Shown here one piece after another: positions 33,080-41,066 of a stretch of DNA of 64,000 nt; position 1 is the stretch's first letter; every line of letters starts with the position of its first letter. This DNA is from Candidatus Levybacteria bacterium RIFCSPHIGHO2_01_FULL_36_15b. Lineage in GTDB: Bacteria; Patescibacteria; Microgenomatia; Levybacterales; UBA12049. Position numbers and translations under genes: made by a program. Under the pieces are notes generated by a model, which was given only the letters and a program-made list of their open reading frames with translations, had not been told where the DNA came from and did not search any database. Location of the stretch: contig MFNK01000003.1 in NCBI GenBank assembly GCA_001782045.1, positions 1 to 64,000 of the forward strand. The letters are read 5' to 3'.

Positions 33080-34312
33080 ATGAGGTACAGTCAACTTTTT
33101 CCAAAAACGCAAAAAGAAGCACCCAGGGGGGCAGAGGCGGAAAATCACAAACTTTTAGTACGAGCGGGTTTTATAGACCAGCTTATGGCAGGAAGTTTTA
33201 CTCTTTTACCACTTGGTTTTAGAGTTGTTGAAAAAATAAAACAAATAATCCGCGAAGAATTAAACACAACGGGTGCGCAAGAAATGCTAATGCCTTTAAT
33301 GCATCCTAGAGAAATTTGGAACGAAACAGGAAGATGGGAAAGCGCCAAAGAAGTAATGTATCAGTTTAAAAAGGATAATAAGGAATTTGCTCTGTCTTTT
33401 ACACATGAGGAAATAATTGTTGACTTAATAAGAAAGCACAATATAAAACTTTCGGATTTTCCACTTAAGCTTTACCACTTTTCAACAAAATTTAGGCACG
33501 AATTACGAGCCAAAAGCGGAATTTTGCGCGGCAGAGAATTTTTAATGAAGGATTTATACAGCGCTCATCTAACAGAGGATGATATGTATAAATATTACAA
33601 CGACGTAACTTCCGCTTATTTAAAAATATTTAAAAGAATTGGACTTGATGTTAAGGTTGTAGAAGCATCAGGTGGGGTATTTACAGATAAAAACAGCCAC
33701 GAATTTCAAGTTTTATCAAGCGTTGGAGAAGATACCATTTTTTACTGTGACACTTGTGACTTTGCTCAAAACGATGAGATAGCAAAAGTTAAAGTAGGAG
33801 ACAAATGCCCAAACTGCGATGGAAAAATCTTGACTTCAAAAGCAATTGAAGTTGGAAATATTTTTCCGCTTGGAACAAAATACAGCGAAAAAATGGGAGC
33901 TTTATATACAGACGAAAAAGGAAATCAAATGCCAGTCTGGCTTGCAAGCTATGGCATAGGGCCAACTAGGACCTTAGGAACTTTAGTTGAAGTATACAAT
34001 GATGAAAAGGGAATAATTTGGCCAAAAAGCGTTTCTCCATTTGAAGTTCATCTGGTTCATATAGAAGATCCCTCTACAGAAGAAACAGCAGAAAAAGTTT
34101 ATAACACGCTTGTTGAGAATAAGGTTGATGTTTTATGGGATGATAGAAAAGACGCAAGCGCAGGAGAAAAATTTGCAACCGCGGACTTAATTGGAATTCC
34201 AATAAGGTTGGTTGTTTCTAAAAGAACAGAAGGTAAAATAGAATTTAAGACAAGAAATTCTGAAAAAGAAGAACTGCTTAGTTTAGAAGAAGTTTTAGAA
34301 AAATTAAAATAA
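33080..34312 (+). CDS. proS: Prolyl-tRNA synthetase
   Basis: Charges tRNA-Pro. It starts MRYSQLFPKTQKEAP, matches the class II core with PLMHPREIWNETGRWES near 75-92 (motif 2 region), FRHELRAKSGILRGREFLMK near 140-158, and YGIGPTRT near 293 (motif 3), and ends with the anticodon-binding domain. At about 410 aa it lacks the long editing (INS) domain of E. coli ProRS, as many reduced genomes do. A Cys-x2-Cys set (CDTC, CPNC) lies near 220-250. The start is set by the -10 box. Confidence 0.95.
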   Translation: MRYSQLFPKTQKEAPRGAEAENHKLLVRAGFIDQLMAGSFTLLPLGFRVVEKIKQIIREELNTTGAQEMLMPLMHPREIWNETGRWESAKEVMYQFKKDNKEFALSFTHEEIIVDLIRKHNIKLSDFPLKLYHFSTKFRHELRAKSGILRGREFLMKDLYSAHLTEDDMYKYYNDVTSAYLKIFKRIGLDVKVVEASGGVFTDKNSHEFQVLSSVGEDTIFYCDTCDFAQNDEIAKVKVGDKCPNCDGKILTSKAIEVGNIFPLGTKYSEKMGALYTDEKGNQMPVWLASYGIGPTRTLGTLVEVYNDEKGIIWPKSVSPFEVHLVHIEDPSTEETAEKVYNTLVENKVDVLWDDRKDASAGEKFATADLIGIPIRLVVSKRTEGKIEFKTRNSEKEELLSLEEVLEKLK

Positions 34313-34720
34313 GCCAAATACTTTAGCCCAAATTATTGCATAAGCCGCAAAAAAGATAGTTCCCCCAAGCAAGAATACAATAGCCATAAAGCTGTGCCCT
34401 TTAGGCTTTTGCATACTTTGCATGTTGCCGTCTGTTTGCGTATAAATTGTAGGAGGAGGTTGTGGTGTTTGAACAAACGGATTTTGGGTAGGAAGGGGAG
34501 AAGGAGTCGGATTTGCGGGTTGGGGCGGTTGCACGGGAATACTTTGAATAGCGGGCTGCTGTTCCTCTGCCGGTTGAGTTTGCATAACGGGTTGATTTTG
34601 TGACTGCTGTGGTTGAGGTTGCGTTGCAGCTGTAGCTTGTGGGTTAAAATTAGTTCCCATAACCCTATCGTATGCTTCTTTGAGTTTTGGGTCTAAATCA
34701 TTTACATTTTTTGGATTCAT
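34304..34720 (-). CDS. Pro/Gln-rich tail-anchored hypothetical protein
   Basis: A short folded N-terminus (LDPKLKEAYDRVM) is followed by a low-complexity Pro/Gln/Thr stretch from about residue 28 to 105 and a C-terminal transmembrane helix (FMAIVFLLGGTIFFAAYAII). No family recognised. It probably lies in the cytoplasm anchored by its tail. It overlaps the end of proS by nine nt in convergent orientation. Confidence 0.68.
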   Translation of the reverse strand: MNPKNVNDLDPKLKEAYDRVMGTNFNPQATAATQPQPQQSQNQPVMQTQPAEEQQPAIQSIPVQPPQPANPTPSPLPTQNPFVQTPQPPPTIYTQTDGNMQSMQKPKGHSFMAIVFLLGGTIFFAAYAIIWAKVFGLF

Positions 34721-34726
34721 GCAATT

Positions 34727-34746
34727 GTCCTGAGCCCGTCGAAGGG
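34727..34746. repeat. CTGAGC/GTCGAA dispersed repeat
   Basis: GTCCTGAGCCCGTCGAAGGG, the clearest copy of the family in the window. It is upstream of the tail-anchored protein gene. RpsB and ssb carry the reverse complement in frame. Confidence 0.65.
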
Positions 34747-34789
34747 GGCAGTAATTAATTATATCTGTTTTGGGGGAATATTTGTCAAG

Positions 34790-35272
34790 CTATCTATCTT
34801 CAAGCTGCGGATCTAATCCTTTAAAACCATTTTCATCGGTGGCTAGTTTAAAAACTAAAAAGTGAAGATGAGGTTCGGTCATCCATCCCGAATTTCCAGT
34901 TACAGCTAGTTGCTGACCAGCTTTGACGAAATCTCCCTTTTTTACTTTTATAGATCCCTTGGCAAGATGAACCATTTGAGAAAATTCATCATTTTGATGG
35001 CCAATTGTTATGTAATTTGCGTCGTCTTTGAATTCTTCGGTAGGACCAAATCTGCTATGGCTATCGTCGGTATCCCTTACTATTCCGTCTAAAGGTGCAA
35101 TAACCGGCGTACCTAATTTCATGGCATAATCAATTGCTCCTCGAAATGGCCCGACGTGAGCTGGTCCTTCTGTTTCCACCAAAGTTACGACAGTTTCCCT
35201 AGGAAAGGGTTTCTGATATTTGTTTTTGGTCTTTTCCAATGGTGGCAGTTCATTTTCCCTATGTTCTGACAT
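34790..35272 (-). CDS. M23 (LytM)-like protein, possibly degenerate
   Basis: Resembles M23 peptidoglycan endopeptidases: AIDYAMKLGTPVIAPLDGIV near 46-66, VKKGDFVKAGQQLAVTGNSG near 113-132 and HLHF near 139-142. The first zinc His expected just before the GAID segment is replaced by Phe (PFRGAID), while Asp and the HxH motif remain, so activity may be lost or altered. There is no signal peptide. TGG-TATAAT stands six nt before the ATG (leaderless). Confidence 0.78.
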   Translation of the reverse strand: MSEHRENELPPLEKTKNKYQKPFPRETVVTLVETEGPAHVGPFRGAIDYAMKLGTPVIAPLDGIVRDTDDSHSRFGPTEEFKDDANYITIGHQNDEFSQMVHLAKGSIKVKKGDFVKAGQQLAVTGNSGWMTEPHLHFLVFKLATDENGFKGLDPQLEDR

Positions 35273-35278
35273 ACGCTA

Positions 35279-35287
35279 ATTATACCA
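35279..35287 (-). promoter_or_regulatory. Extended -10 promoter
   Basis: Minus strand TGGTATAAT followed by TAGCGT and the ATG at 35272: one of three near-identical TATAATTAGCNTATG leaderless starts. Confidence 0.7.
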
Positions 35288-35355
35288 AACCCTTTAATTA
35301 TCAGCTCAAAAAAGGTATACTTAAAGACCGAACTTGTAGTGAGTTTATCGAATCT

Positions 35356-36261
35356 ATGAAAAGGATTGTTACACACACATCGCCTGATATGGACGCTATT
35401 ACGTCCGTATGGTTTATAAAAAGATATTTGTCCGGTTGGGAAGACGCAGAAGTTCGCTTTGTGCCGGCGGGACAGCGAATAGGAAATTTGTCAGACCAAA
35501 AAGCGGTGGAGCTAAAAGACCCGATTGAAATAATCAGCGGGCACGAAGTAATTCACGTAGATACCGGAATGGGGCCGCTTGATCACCATCAAATTAAAGA
35601 TACAAATACATGTGCCGCTTCTTTAACCTTCGATTACGTTAAAAAACATCTTTTACAAAAGAATCTAGACATTGATCCCGTAAAGCTGCAGGCTTTAGAG
35701 CGAATATCGGATTTTGTAGTAGAGGTAGACCATTTTAAAGAAGCATTTAGAAAAGATGCGCTGGAAAATTACAACAATTTTTCTATTACGGAAATTTTAG
35801 ATGGATTAAAATTTCAGCATCCAAATGATGACAAATATTATGTTGATTTTATTTGCATTTGCCTTGATGCAATACTCCACGATATAGAAAACAGAATTTG
35901 GGCAGAAACGGAAATAAAAGAAATTGGAATTGATTTTGAAACAAAATGGGGAAAAGGCCTTGGAATAGAAACCATAAATGATTCTGTTGTAAAGCTTGCG
36001 CAGCTTATGGGATATATAATAGTTGTTAGAAAAGACCCAAGAAAAGGCTACGTTCGAATTAAAGCAAGACCTAATAGTAATGGGGAAAAAGGAATAGACT
36101 TAACACTTGTTTCCGAAAAACTTAAGAAAATGGATCCTGCCGCTACTTGGTTTTTGCATGTTTCCGGCAAAATGCTTTTAAACGGTACTCCAAAAAATCC
36201 AAAAATGAAACCAAGTAAGCTTTCTTTGCAAGAAATTATAGGAGTATTAAAGGAAATTTAA
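35356..36261 (+). CDS. DHH-like phosphoesterase family protein
   Basis: Cytoplasmic protein of about 301 aa. THTSPDMDAI at the N-terminus and HVDTGMGPLDHHQ near 67-79 form a DHH/MYG1-like metal site pattern, where Asp and paired His bind divalent metal. The remaining domain is mixed alpha/beta without a recognised name. The substrate is unknown. ATG 35356 is chosen because the metal motif starts just after it; a longer in-frame start at 35239 would run through a promoter. The HIT gene follows after two nt. Confidence 0.75.
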   Translation: MKRIVTHTSPDMDAITSVWFIKRYLSGWEDAEVRFVPAGQRIGNLSDQKAVELKDPIEIISGHEVIHVDTGMGPLDHHQIKDTNTCAASLTFDYVKKHLLQKNLDIDPVKLQALERISDFVVEVDHFKEAFRKDALENYNNFSITEILDGLKFQHPNDDKYYVDFICICLDAILHDIENRIWAETEIKEIGIDFETKWGKGLGIETINDSVVKLAQLMGYIIVVRKDPRKGYVRIKARPNSNGEKGIDLTLVSEKLKKMDPAATWFLHVSGKMLLNGTPKNPKMKPSKLSLQEIIGVLKEI

Positions 36262-36263
36262 TT

Positions 36264-36668
36264 ATGGAAGACTGCATTTTTTGTAAAATTGTAAACAATC
36301 AAGTTAACTCAGTTAGGACGTATGAAGATGAAAATACGATTGCTTTTATGGAGGCAACTCCTTCCGCACCCGGCCATGTTATGGTAATTTCTAAAAAACA
36401 TGGCAAAAGCATATTTGATTATGAAGGAAAAGACTTGGGAGTTTTAATGGATACCGTTTCAAAAGTAGCCAAAAAAATAGAAAAAGCACTAAGTTCGGAT
36501 TCAATTACTATTGGTATAAATCATTTAGAAAAAAAAGGGGTTCCGCATTTGCATATTCATCTTATTCCAAGATGGGACAATGATAAAGGCGGAATAATTC
36601 AAAGTATTGTTAAAAATGTTCCTAGACAGTCACGAGAAGAAATTGCCGAAAGGATAAAAAAAGCGTAA
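36264..36668 (+). CDS. HIT family nucleotide hydrolase (HINT-like)
   Basis: Hydrolyses nucleoside phosphoramidates or related nucleotides. CIFCKIVNNQ at the N-terminus, TPSAPGHVMVISKKH in the middle and the catalytic histidine triad HLHIHLIPRW near 92-101 are visible. The 134-aa length is typical. It is co-directional with the DHH-like gene upstream and rpsU downstream. Confidence 0.92.
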   Translation: MEDCIFCKIVNNQVNSVRTYEDENTIAFMEATPSAPGHVMVISKKHGKSIFDYEGKDLGVLMDTVSKVAKKIEKALSSDSITIGINHLEKKGVPHLHIHLIPRWDNDKGGIIQSIVKNVPRQSREEIAERIKKA

Positions 36669-36697
36669 AATGAAGCATATAAAAGGGGGTGTTTTTT

Positions 36698-36883
36698 ATG
36701 GTAGTAGTTAAAAAAATGCCGGGAGACTCAGACGAGGCATTAATTAGAAAATTTAGTAGAAAAGTTATAAATGAGGGAATTTTACAAGAAGCAAAAAGAC
36801 GAGAATTTTATCTTAAGCCCTCGTTAGCTAAAAAACAAAAGCAAGAGGATGCAAGAAGAGCTAAGAAGACGCCTGCTTTTTAA
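36698..36883 (+). CDS. rpsU: 30S ribosomal protein S21
   Basis: Small basic S21, 61 aa, starting MVVVKKMPGDSDEALIRKF. A strong Shine-Dalgarno AAAGGGGGTG lies about six nt upstream of ATG 36698, so the in-frame GTG at 36689 is rejected. It is followed by ybeY after two nt, an order seen in several bacteria. Confidence 0.9.
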   Translation: MVVVKKMPGDSDEALIRKFSRKVINEGILQEAKRREFYLKPSLAKKQKQEDARRAKKTPAF

Positions 36884-36885
36884 AA

Positions 36886-37272
36886 ATGGCTAATTTATCG
36901 ATTCCCATATTTGTTGAAAGCCGTTATAAGATAAACCGAAAAAGAATAAAAAGCAAAATTACTGATGTTTTGGAAAAAAATTCAGTACTAGGTCCGGTTG
37001 AAATTTCTGTCGCAATTGTAGGAGACAGAAAAATGAGAAAACTTTCCAAAACTTATAAAGGCGAAGATAAAACAAGAAATATTCTTTCATTTTCGCAAAG
37101 AGAAGGGGAGGCTATTAAGCGTCCAAGCGAAAAGTTAATACTTGGTGACATTGTTATATCTTTTCCGGTTGTAATAAATGAGGCGTCAAGAGATGAAATG
37201 CTGGTTGATGATAAAATAGACGAATTAATAGAGCATGGTTTGATGCATCTTTTAGGCTTACATCACGAGTAA
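36886..37272 (+). CDS. ybeY: Endoribonuclease YbeY
   Basis: A zinc-dependent RNase involved in 16S 3' maturation and ribosome quality control. The C-terminal motif EHGLMHLLGLHHE gives the H-x3-H-x5-H zinc site, and RNILSFSQREGEA with LGDIVIS matches the conserved middle. At 128 aa it is short but complete. The gene ends nine nt before dnaX. Confidence 0.9.
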   Translation: MANLSIPIFVESRYKINRKRIKSKITDVLEKNSVLGPVEISVAIVGDRKMRKLSKTYKGEDKTRNILSFSQREGEAIKRPSEKLILGDIVISFPVVINEASRDEMLVDDKIDELIEHGLMHLLGLHHE

Positions 37273-37280
37273 AATTGCTT

Positions 37281-38660
37281 ATGGTATTTTACAGAACTTA
37301 CAGACCTCAAAAAATTTCGGAACTAGATAGCGCCGATTTGAGAGAACGTTTATATTCTATTTTTACTAAAAATTTTGACACCGCACATGCATATCTTTTT
37401 TCCGGACCCAAGGGCCTTGGAAAAACATCGGCTGCAAGAATTGTTGCAAAGGTTATTAATTGTGAAAAACACGAAAAACTTAAGAAAGCAAAGCTTACCG
37501 AAGCGGAAATCGAACCCGATAACAAATGTTGGCAATGCACATCCATTACATCGGGGACAAATTTTGATGTCTTAGAAATAGACGGTGCTTCAAATAGGGG
37601 AATTGATGAAATAAGAGATTTAAAAGAGAAAATAAATCTTCTTCCCGGTAAAGCTGCAAGAAAAGTTTACATAATTGATGAAGTGCATATGTTGACATCT
37701 GAGGCCTTTAACGCTCTTTTGAAAACCTTAGAAGAGCCTCCCGCTCACGCTGTTTTTATTTTATGTACGACAGAGCTGCATAAAGTTCCCCAAACAATTG
37801 TTTCAAGATGCTTTAGGGTAGATTTTAAAAAAGCAACGGATGAGGAAATTGAAAGATCGCTTTTAAGAATAATAAAGGGAGAATCGATAAAGATTGAAAA
37901 GCAAGCAATATCAGCAATTGCTAAAATAAGCGACGGAAGCTTTAGAGATGCTGCAAAGATTCTTGAGGAATTAAGCTTAACTTCGGGCAAAAAAACAATT
38001 ACTCAAGATTATGTTTCCGAAAAATTTAACACTTTGGGAATTGAGTTGGCAATCGAGCAATTTATAAATAGCTTAAACACAAAAGATACTAAAAAGGGTT
38101 TTGAAGTAGTTTCAAAGCTCGCCAAACAAGGAATTGATTTTAAATTCTTTATCGAGAATCTATTAGAAAAATTTCATTTAATGCTCTTGGGCAAATTAGG
38201 AGTAGGGCCTACATTAGAAGATAAATTTGAGATTTCGGAGATAAAAACAATACTTGAGCTTTTAGCAAAGGCTCATTCGGAAACTAAATATGCGGTTTTA
38301 CCACAATTACCACTCGAACTCATGATTGTTGAATGGAGCGAAAGAGCTCAGAGTTTAGAGTTCAGAGTTCAGAATTCACAAGGTAATCAGGTCGCTGCGG
38401 GTCGATTACCTTCCGCTGGCAAATTAGATAGTTTTTATAACGATTTTATAAACGAGGTAAAAGTGCATAATCATTTAATAGCTGGCGTACTTAGAAGTTG
38501 CGAGATAGAGCAGACAAACGGAAGTATGCAAATTATTGCAATTTCAAAGTTTCATAAAGAAAAACTAGAGGAATCAAAAACATTTAAAATTCTACAAGAT
38601 GTAGCAGAGGCTTTAGTTGGAAAAAAAGTTAAATTAGATATAATACTTAGGCCCAGTTAA
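37281..38660 (+). CDS. dnaX: DNA polymerase III subunit gamma/tau
   Basis: ATPase of the clamp loader. It starts MVFYRTYRPQKISEL and has Walker A GPKGLGKTSA near 36-45, a zinc module (NCEKHEK and CWQC) and Walker B VYIIDEVHML near 117. An in-frame insert at about residues 356-380 coincides with a dispersed repeat and a hairpin at 38351-38410. At about 459 aa it is near the short gamma length. ATG 37281 is preferred to the upstream TTG 37275. ybaB follows. Confidence 0.94.
   Translation: MVFYRTYRPQKISELDSADLRERLYSIFTKNFDTAHAYLFSGPKGLGKTSAARIVAKVINCEKHEKLKKAKLTEAEIEPDNKCWQCTSITSGTNFDVLEIDGASNRGIDEIRDLKEKINLLPGKAARKVYIIDEVHMLTSEAFNALLKTLEEPPAHAVFILCTTELHKVPQTIVSRCFRVDFKKATDEEIERSLLRIIKGESIKIEKQAISAIAKISDGSFRDAAKILEELSLTSGKKTITQDYVSEKFNTLGIELAIEQFINSLNTKDTKKGFEVVSKLAKQGIDFKFFIENLLEKFHLMLLGKLGVGPTLEDKFEISEIKTILELLAKAHSETKYAVLPQLPLELMIVEWSERAQSLEFRVQNSQGNQVAAGRLPSAGKLDSFYNDFINEVKVHNHLIAGVLRSCEIEQTNGSMQIIAISKFHKEKLEESKTFKILQDVAEALVGKKVKLDIILRPS
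38351..38410. repeat. Repeat plus hairpin inserted in dnaX
   Basis: 38351-38376 starts GAGTTTAGAGTTCA and matches 17324-17349 with two differences. Then GGTAATC (38382-38388) pairs with GATTACC (38404-38410). The insert is in frame and lies between the conserved domains and the tail of dnaX. Confidence 0.65.
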
Positions 38661-38739
38661 GTTTACCGTTCGCCTTTTCAGTTCTATTCGAACACGGCTC
38701 ACGGAGCACTTTTAACGGGCCAGGGGAGGTGAATTATGT

Positions 38740-39021
38740 ATGGATAATCCATTTTCAAAATTAGGAGAATTAAAGCGAATGAGAGATCAGGCGATGAAGA
38801 TTCAGAAAGAACTTCAAGCAGAAATTGTAAACGTTGATAGCCACGGAGTTCAAATAGTTATAACAGGAGATCAAAAAATTCAAAGCATTTCAACAAACGG
38901 AAAATCAGACAACGACATTATGGAGGCTATTAACGAAGCTGTTAAAAAATCACAGGAAGTAGCAGCAAGAAAACTTTCTACTATGCAGGGCGGTCTTTCG
39001 GGGCTTCTGGGAGGACAATAA
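38740..39021 (+). CDS. YbaB/EbfC nucleoid-associated protein
   Basis: A small DNA-binding protein of 93 aa encoded, as usual, between dnaX and recR. LGELKRMRDQAMKIQKELQ, then VNVDSHGVQIVITGDQKIQS, match the helix and strand pattern. The Shine-Dalgarno GGGGAGGTG at 38723-38731 fixes ATG 38740; the ATG at 38736 opens only a three-codon frame. A spacer of 79 nt with a GTTCG/CGAAC inverted repeat separates it from dnaX. Confidence 0.88.
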   Translation: MDNPFSKLGELKRMRDQAMKIQKELQAEIVNVDSHGVQIVITGDQKIQSISTNGKSDNDIMEAINEAVKKSQEVAARKLSTMQGGLSGLLGGQ

Positions 39022-39060
39022 TCGCCTTGCTACGCAGCTTACAAAAAAGTAAAATAAATT

Positions 39061-39963
39061 ATGAAGATTTTTTGTGGCAAAGCAGGTAAAAATTTAGGAA
39101 CCAAAGTTGCTAAAAAATTAAACCTAACTCTTTCTCCAGTTGAGATTTTTGTATTTCCCGATTTAGAAAAAAGAATAAGAATTGTCGAAAATGTTGTTAA
39201 CGAGGATTGTGTAATAATTCAGTCGGCAAGCATACCACCCGATGAAAATTATATGGAGCTTTTCATTATGATTGATGCTCTAAAAAGATCTGGTGCTGCA
39301 TCAATTAAAGCCGTAATTCCATATCTTGGCTACCAGCGGCAAGATCATATATTTAGGGATGGAGAAGCAGTTTCTTTAGAAGTGATTGCAAAAATACTCA
39401 CAACCTTAGGAATGGGCAAGCTTATTACTTTTGACCTTCATTCTATAAAGATTCCAGAACTATTTTCCGTACCGGTTGAACATTTATCAGCTCTTCCTCT
39501 TTTTGCAGAAAATATAAAACAAAACTTTGAAAACAAGGATTTTGTTCTCGTCTCGCCGGATATGGGCGGAATAAGAAGAATAAAAGAAATAAGTGAGCTT
39601 TTAGAAAATGCCACTTTTGCAACGATAGAAAAAAATAGAGACCTTGGCAACGGTGAAATTGAAGATAAGGGGTTAAATGGGAATGTAAGGGGGAAGGTTG
39701 CAATAATTGTGGACGATATGATTTCAACTGGAAAAACACTAGTTGAGGGCGCAGAACTTTTAATAAATGAAGGGGCAAGTAAGGTTTATGCTTATGCTAC
39801 ACACCCGGTTTTTGCAAGACATTCGGATAAGCTTTTACAACATAGCAAAATTGAAAGAATTGTTGTAACAGATACCATTGATATTCCCGCTTATTCTGAG
39901 TTTGCAAAACTTGAGGTCTTATCTGTTGCAGATATAACAGCAAAGGCTTTAAAATCATCTTAA
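39061..39963 (+). CDS. prs: Ribose-phosphate pyrophosphokinase
   Basis: Makes PRPP from ribose 5-phosphate and ATP for nucleotide, His and Trp synthesis. YLGYQRQDHIFRDGEAVS near 92-108 and the PRPP loop VDDMISTGKTLVEG near 219-232 are decisive. The 300-aa length is slightly short. It sits between ybaB and recR, interrupting the common dnaX-ybaB-recR order. Confidence 0.95.
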   Translation: MKIFCGKAGKNLGTKVAKKLNLTLSPVEIFVFPDLEKRIRIVENVVNEDCVIIQSASIPPDENYMELFIMIDALKRSGAASIKAVIPYLGYQRQDHIFRDGEAVSLEVIAKILTTLGMGKLITFDLHSIKIPELFSVPVEHLSALPLFAENIKQNFENKDFVLVSPDMGGIRRIKEISELLENATFATIEKNRDLGNGEIEDKGLNGNVRGKVAIIVDDMISTGKTLVEGAELLINEGASKVYAYATHPVFARHSDKLLQHSKIERIVVTDTIDIPAYSEFAKLEVLSVADITAKALKSS

Positions 39964-39966
39964 TTT

Positions 39967-40581
39967 ATGACAATACCAACAACAATTAAAAAACTAACAG
40001 AGTCTTTTGAAAAGCTTCCCGGTGTTGGTCCTAAAACCGCACAGCGGCTTACTTTTTATCTTTTACATGTTCCGCAAGGGCAGCTTGATACATTTGCCCA
40101 AAGTCTTTCAAATTTAAAGAAGGATACATTAATATGCACAAACTGTTTTATGACGGACGAAAAAAATCCCTGCAGCATATGTTCCGATAAATCAAGAGAT
40201 GAATCTTTGATTTGTGTAGTAGAGGAGCCACTGGACGTTCTTGCTTTGGAAAAAAATGGAAAGTACAGAGGCTTATACCATGTTTTACACGGTAAAATTG
40301 ATCCGCTTAATAATATTGGGCCGGACGAAATTTATATATCGCCGCTTCTAAAAAGACTTAAAACTCATGCAATTAGCGAAATTATTCTTGCAACTAATCC
40401 AACTATGGAAGGTGAAGCAACAGCAATGTATATTGCAAAGCAAATTAAAAATCAAATCTCAAATCTCAAATCTCAAATTAAAATAACCAGAATTGGAAGA
40501 GGCTTGCCTGTTGGAGGGGACTTGGAATATGCAGATGATGTTACGCTGCAACGCGCAATGGAGGGGAGAAGTGATTTTTAA
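39967..40581 (+). CDS. recR: Recombination protein RecR
   Basis: Part of the RecFOR pathway that loads RecA onto gaps. It has the helix-hairpin-helix FEKLPGVGPKTAQRL near 15-29, the zinc motif CTNC...CSIC near 57-73, and a Toprim domain with VVEEPLDVLAL near 83. An insert KNQISNLKSQIK near 160-172 comes from three tandem AAATCTC heptamers. Length of 204 aa is otherwise normal. Stop TAA overlaps the next ATG by one nt. Confidence 0.94.
   Translation: MTIPTTIKKLTESFEKLPGVGPKTAQRLTFYLLHVPQGQLDTFAQSLSNLKKDTLICTNCFMTDEKNPCSICSDKSRDESLICVVEEPLDVLALEKNGKYRGLYHVLHGKIDPLNNIGPDEIYISPLLKRLKTHAISEIILATNPTMEGEATAMYIAKQIKNQISNLKSQIKITRIGRGLPVGGDLEYADDVTLQRAMEGRSDF
40454..40474. repeat. Tandem AAATCTC x3 inside recR
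   Basis: Three perfect AAATCTC units in frame, coding for part of the Toprim domain. Two units occur on the other strand within gdhA at 31721-31734. Confidence 0.7.
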
Positions 40582-41066
40582 TGGATAAAAACTCAACATT
40601 TGGTCAACTTTTTGAGCAAGGGAAGTCAGCAATAGACGATAGTGCTTCTAATGTAATAGATGCCACAAAACAACAAATTACAGGAAGTCAGCCTGCACAA
40701 AGCCAGCCCAACCTTCAAAATAACGAACTTCAGGCGCAATTGTCAGATGATTCTCGGGAAATTATAAATGATTTTTACGCACCATCACAAAACACAAATA
40801 CGCCGCAAGATTTAGAAGATAAAGAAGAAAAACTTGCTAAAGTAAGAAAAGAACTTCAGGGTTTTAAATCCTCTCTGCATCAAACAACCTATTACGAACC
40901 ACTCTTTGCTTATGAGAAAAAAAAGAAAGAGGCATCACAGCAGCAAGAAGAATATCAAGAAGAGGAGAAGAAGATGGAAGAATTACAGCAAGCTGAAAAG
41001 AAAAAGCAAGATTTAGATACTTTTAGAAAACAAAGAGGCGTGGAAATAAGAGCAAGTGCAGGATGA
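40581..41066 (+). CDS. Gln/Glu-rich coiled-coil hypothetical protein
   Basis: No family recognised. The first 60 residues are Gln/Ser-rich, then a short ordered core (REIINDFYAPSQ, SSLHQTTYYEPLF) and a long Lys/Glu coiled coil (about 120-150). It has no signal or transmembrane region, so it is presumably cytoplasmic. It is embedded between recR and cysS with one- and four-nt overlaps. Confidence 0.75.
   Translation: MDKNSTFGQLFEQGKSAIDDSASNVIDATKQQITGSQPAQSQPNLQNNELQAQLSDDSREIINDFYAPSQNTNTPQDLEDKEEKLAKVRKELQGFKSSLHQTTYYEPLFAYEKKKKEASQQQEEYQEEEKKMEELQQAEKKKQDLDTFRKQRGVEIRASAG

Noticed and set aside
35239..35355. N-terminal extension of the DHH-like protein
   Set aside because: The extension overlaps the divergent M23-like gene start and promoters, and the conserved metal motif begins right after ATG 35356.
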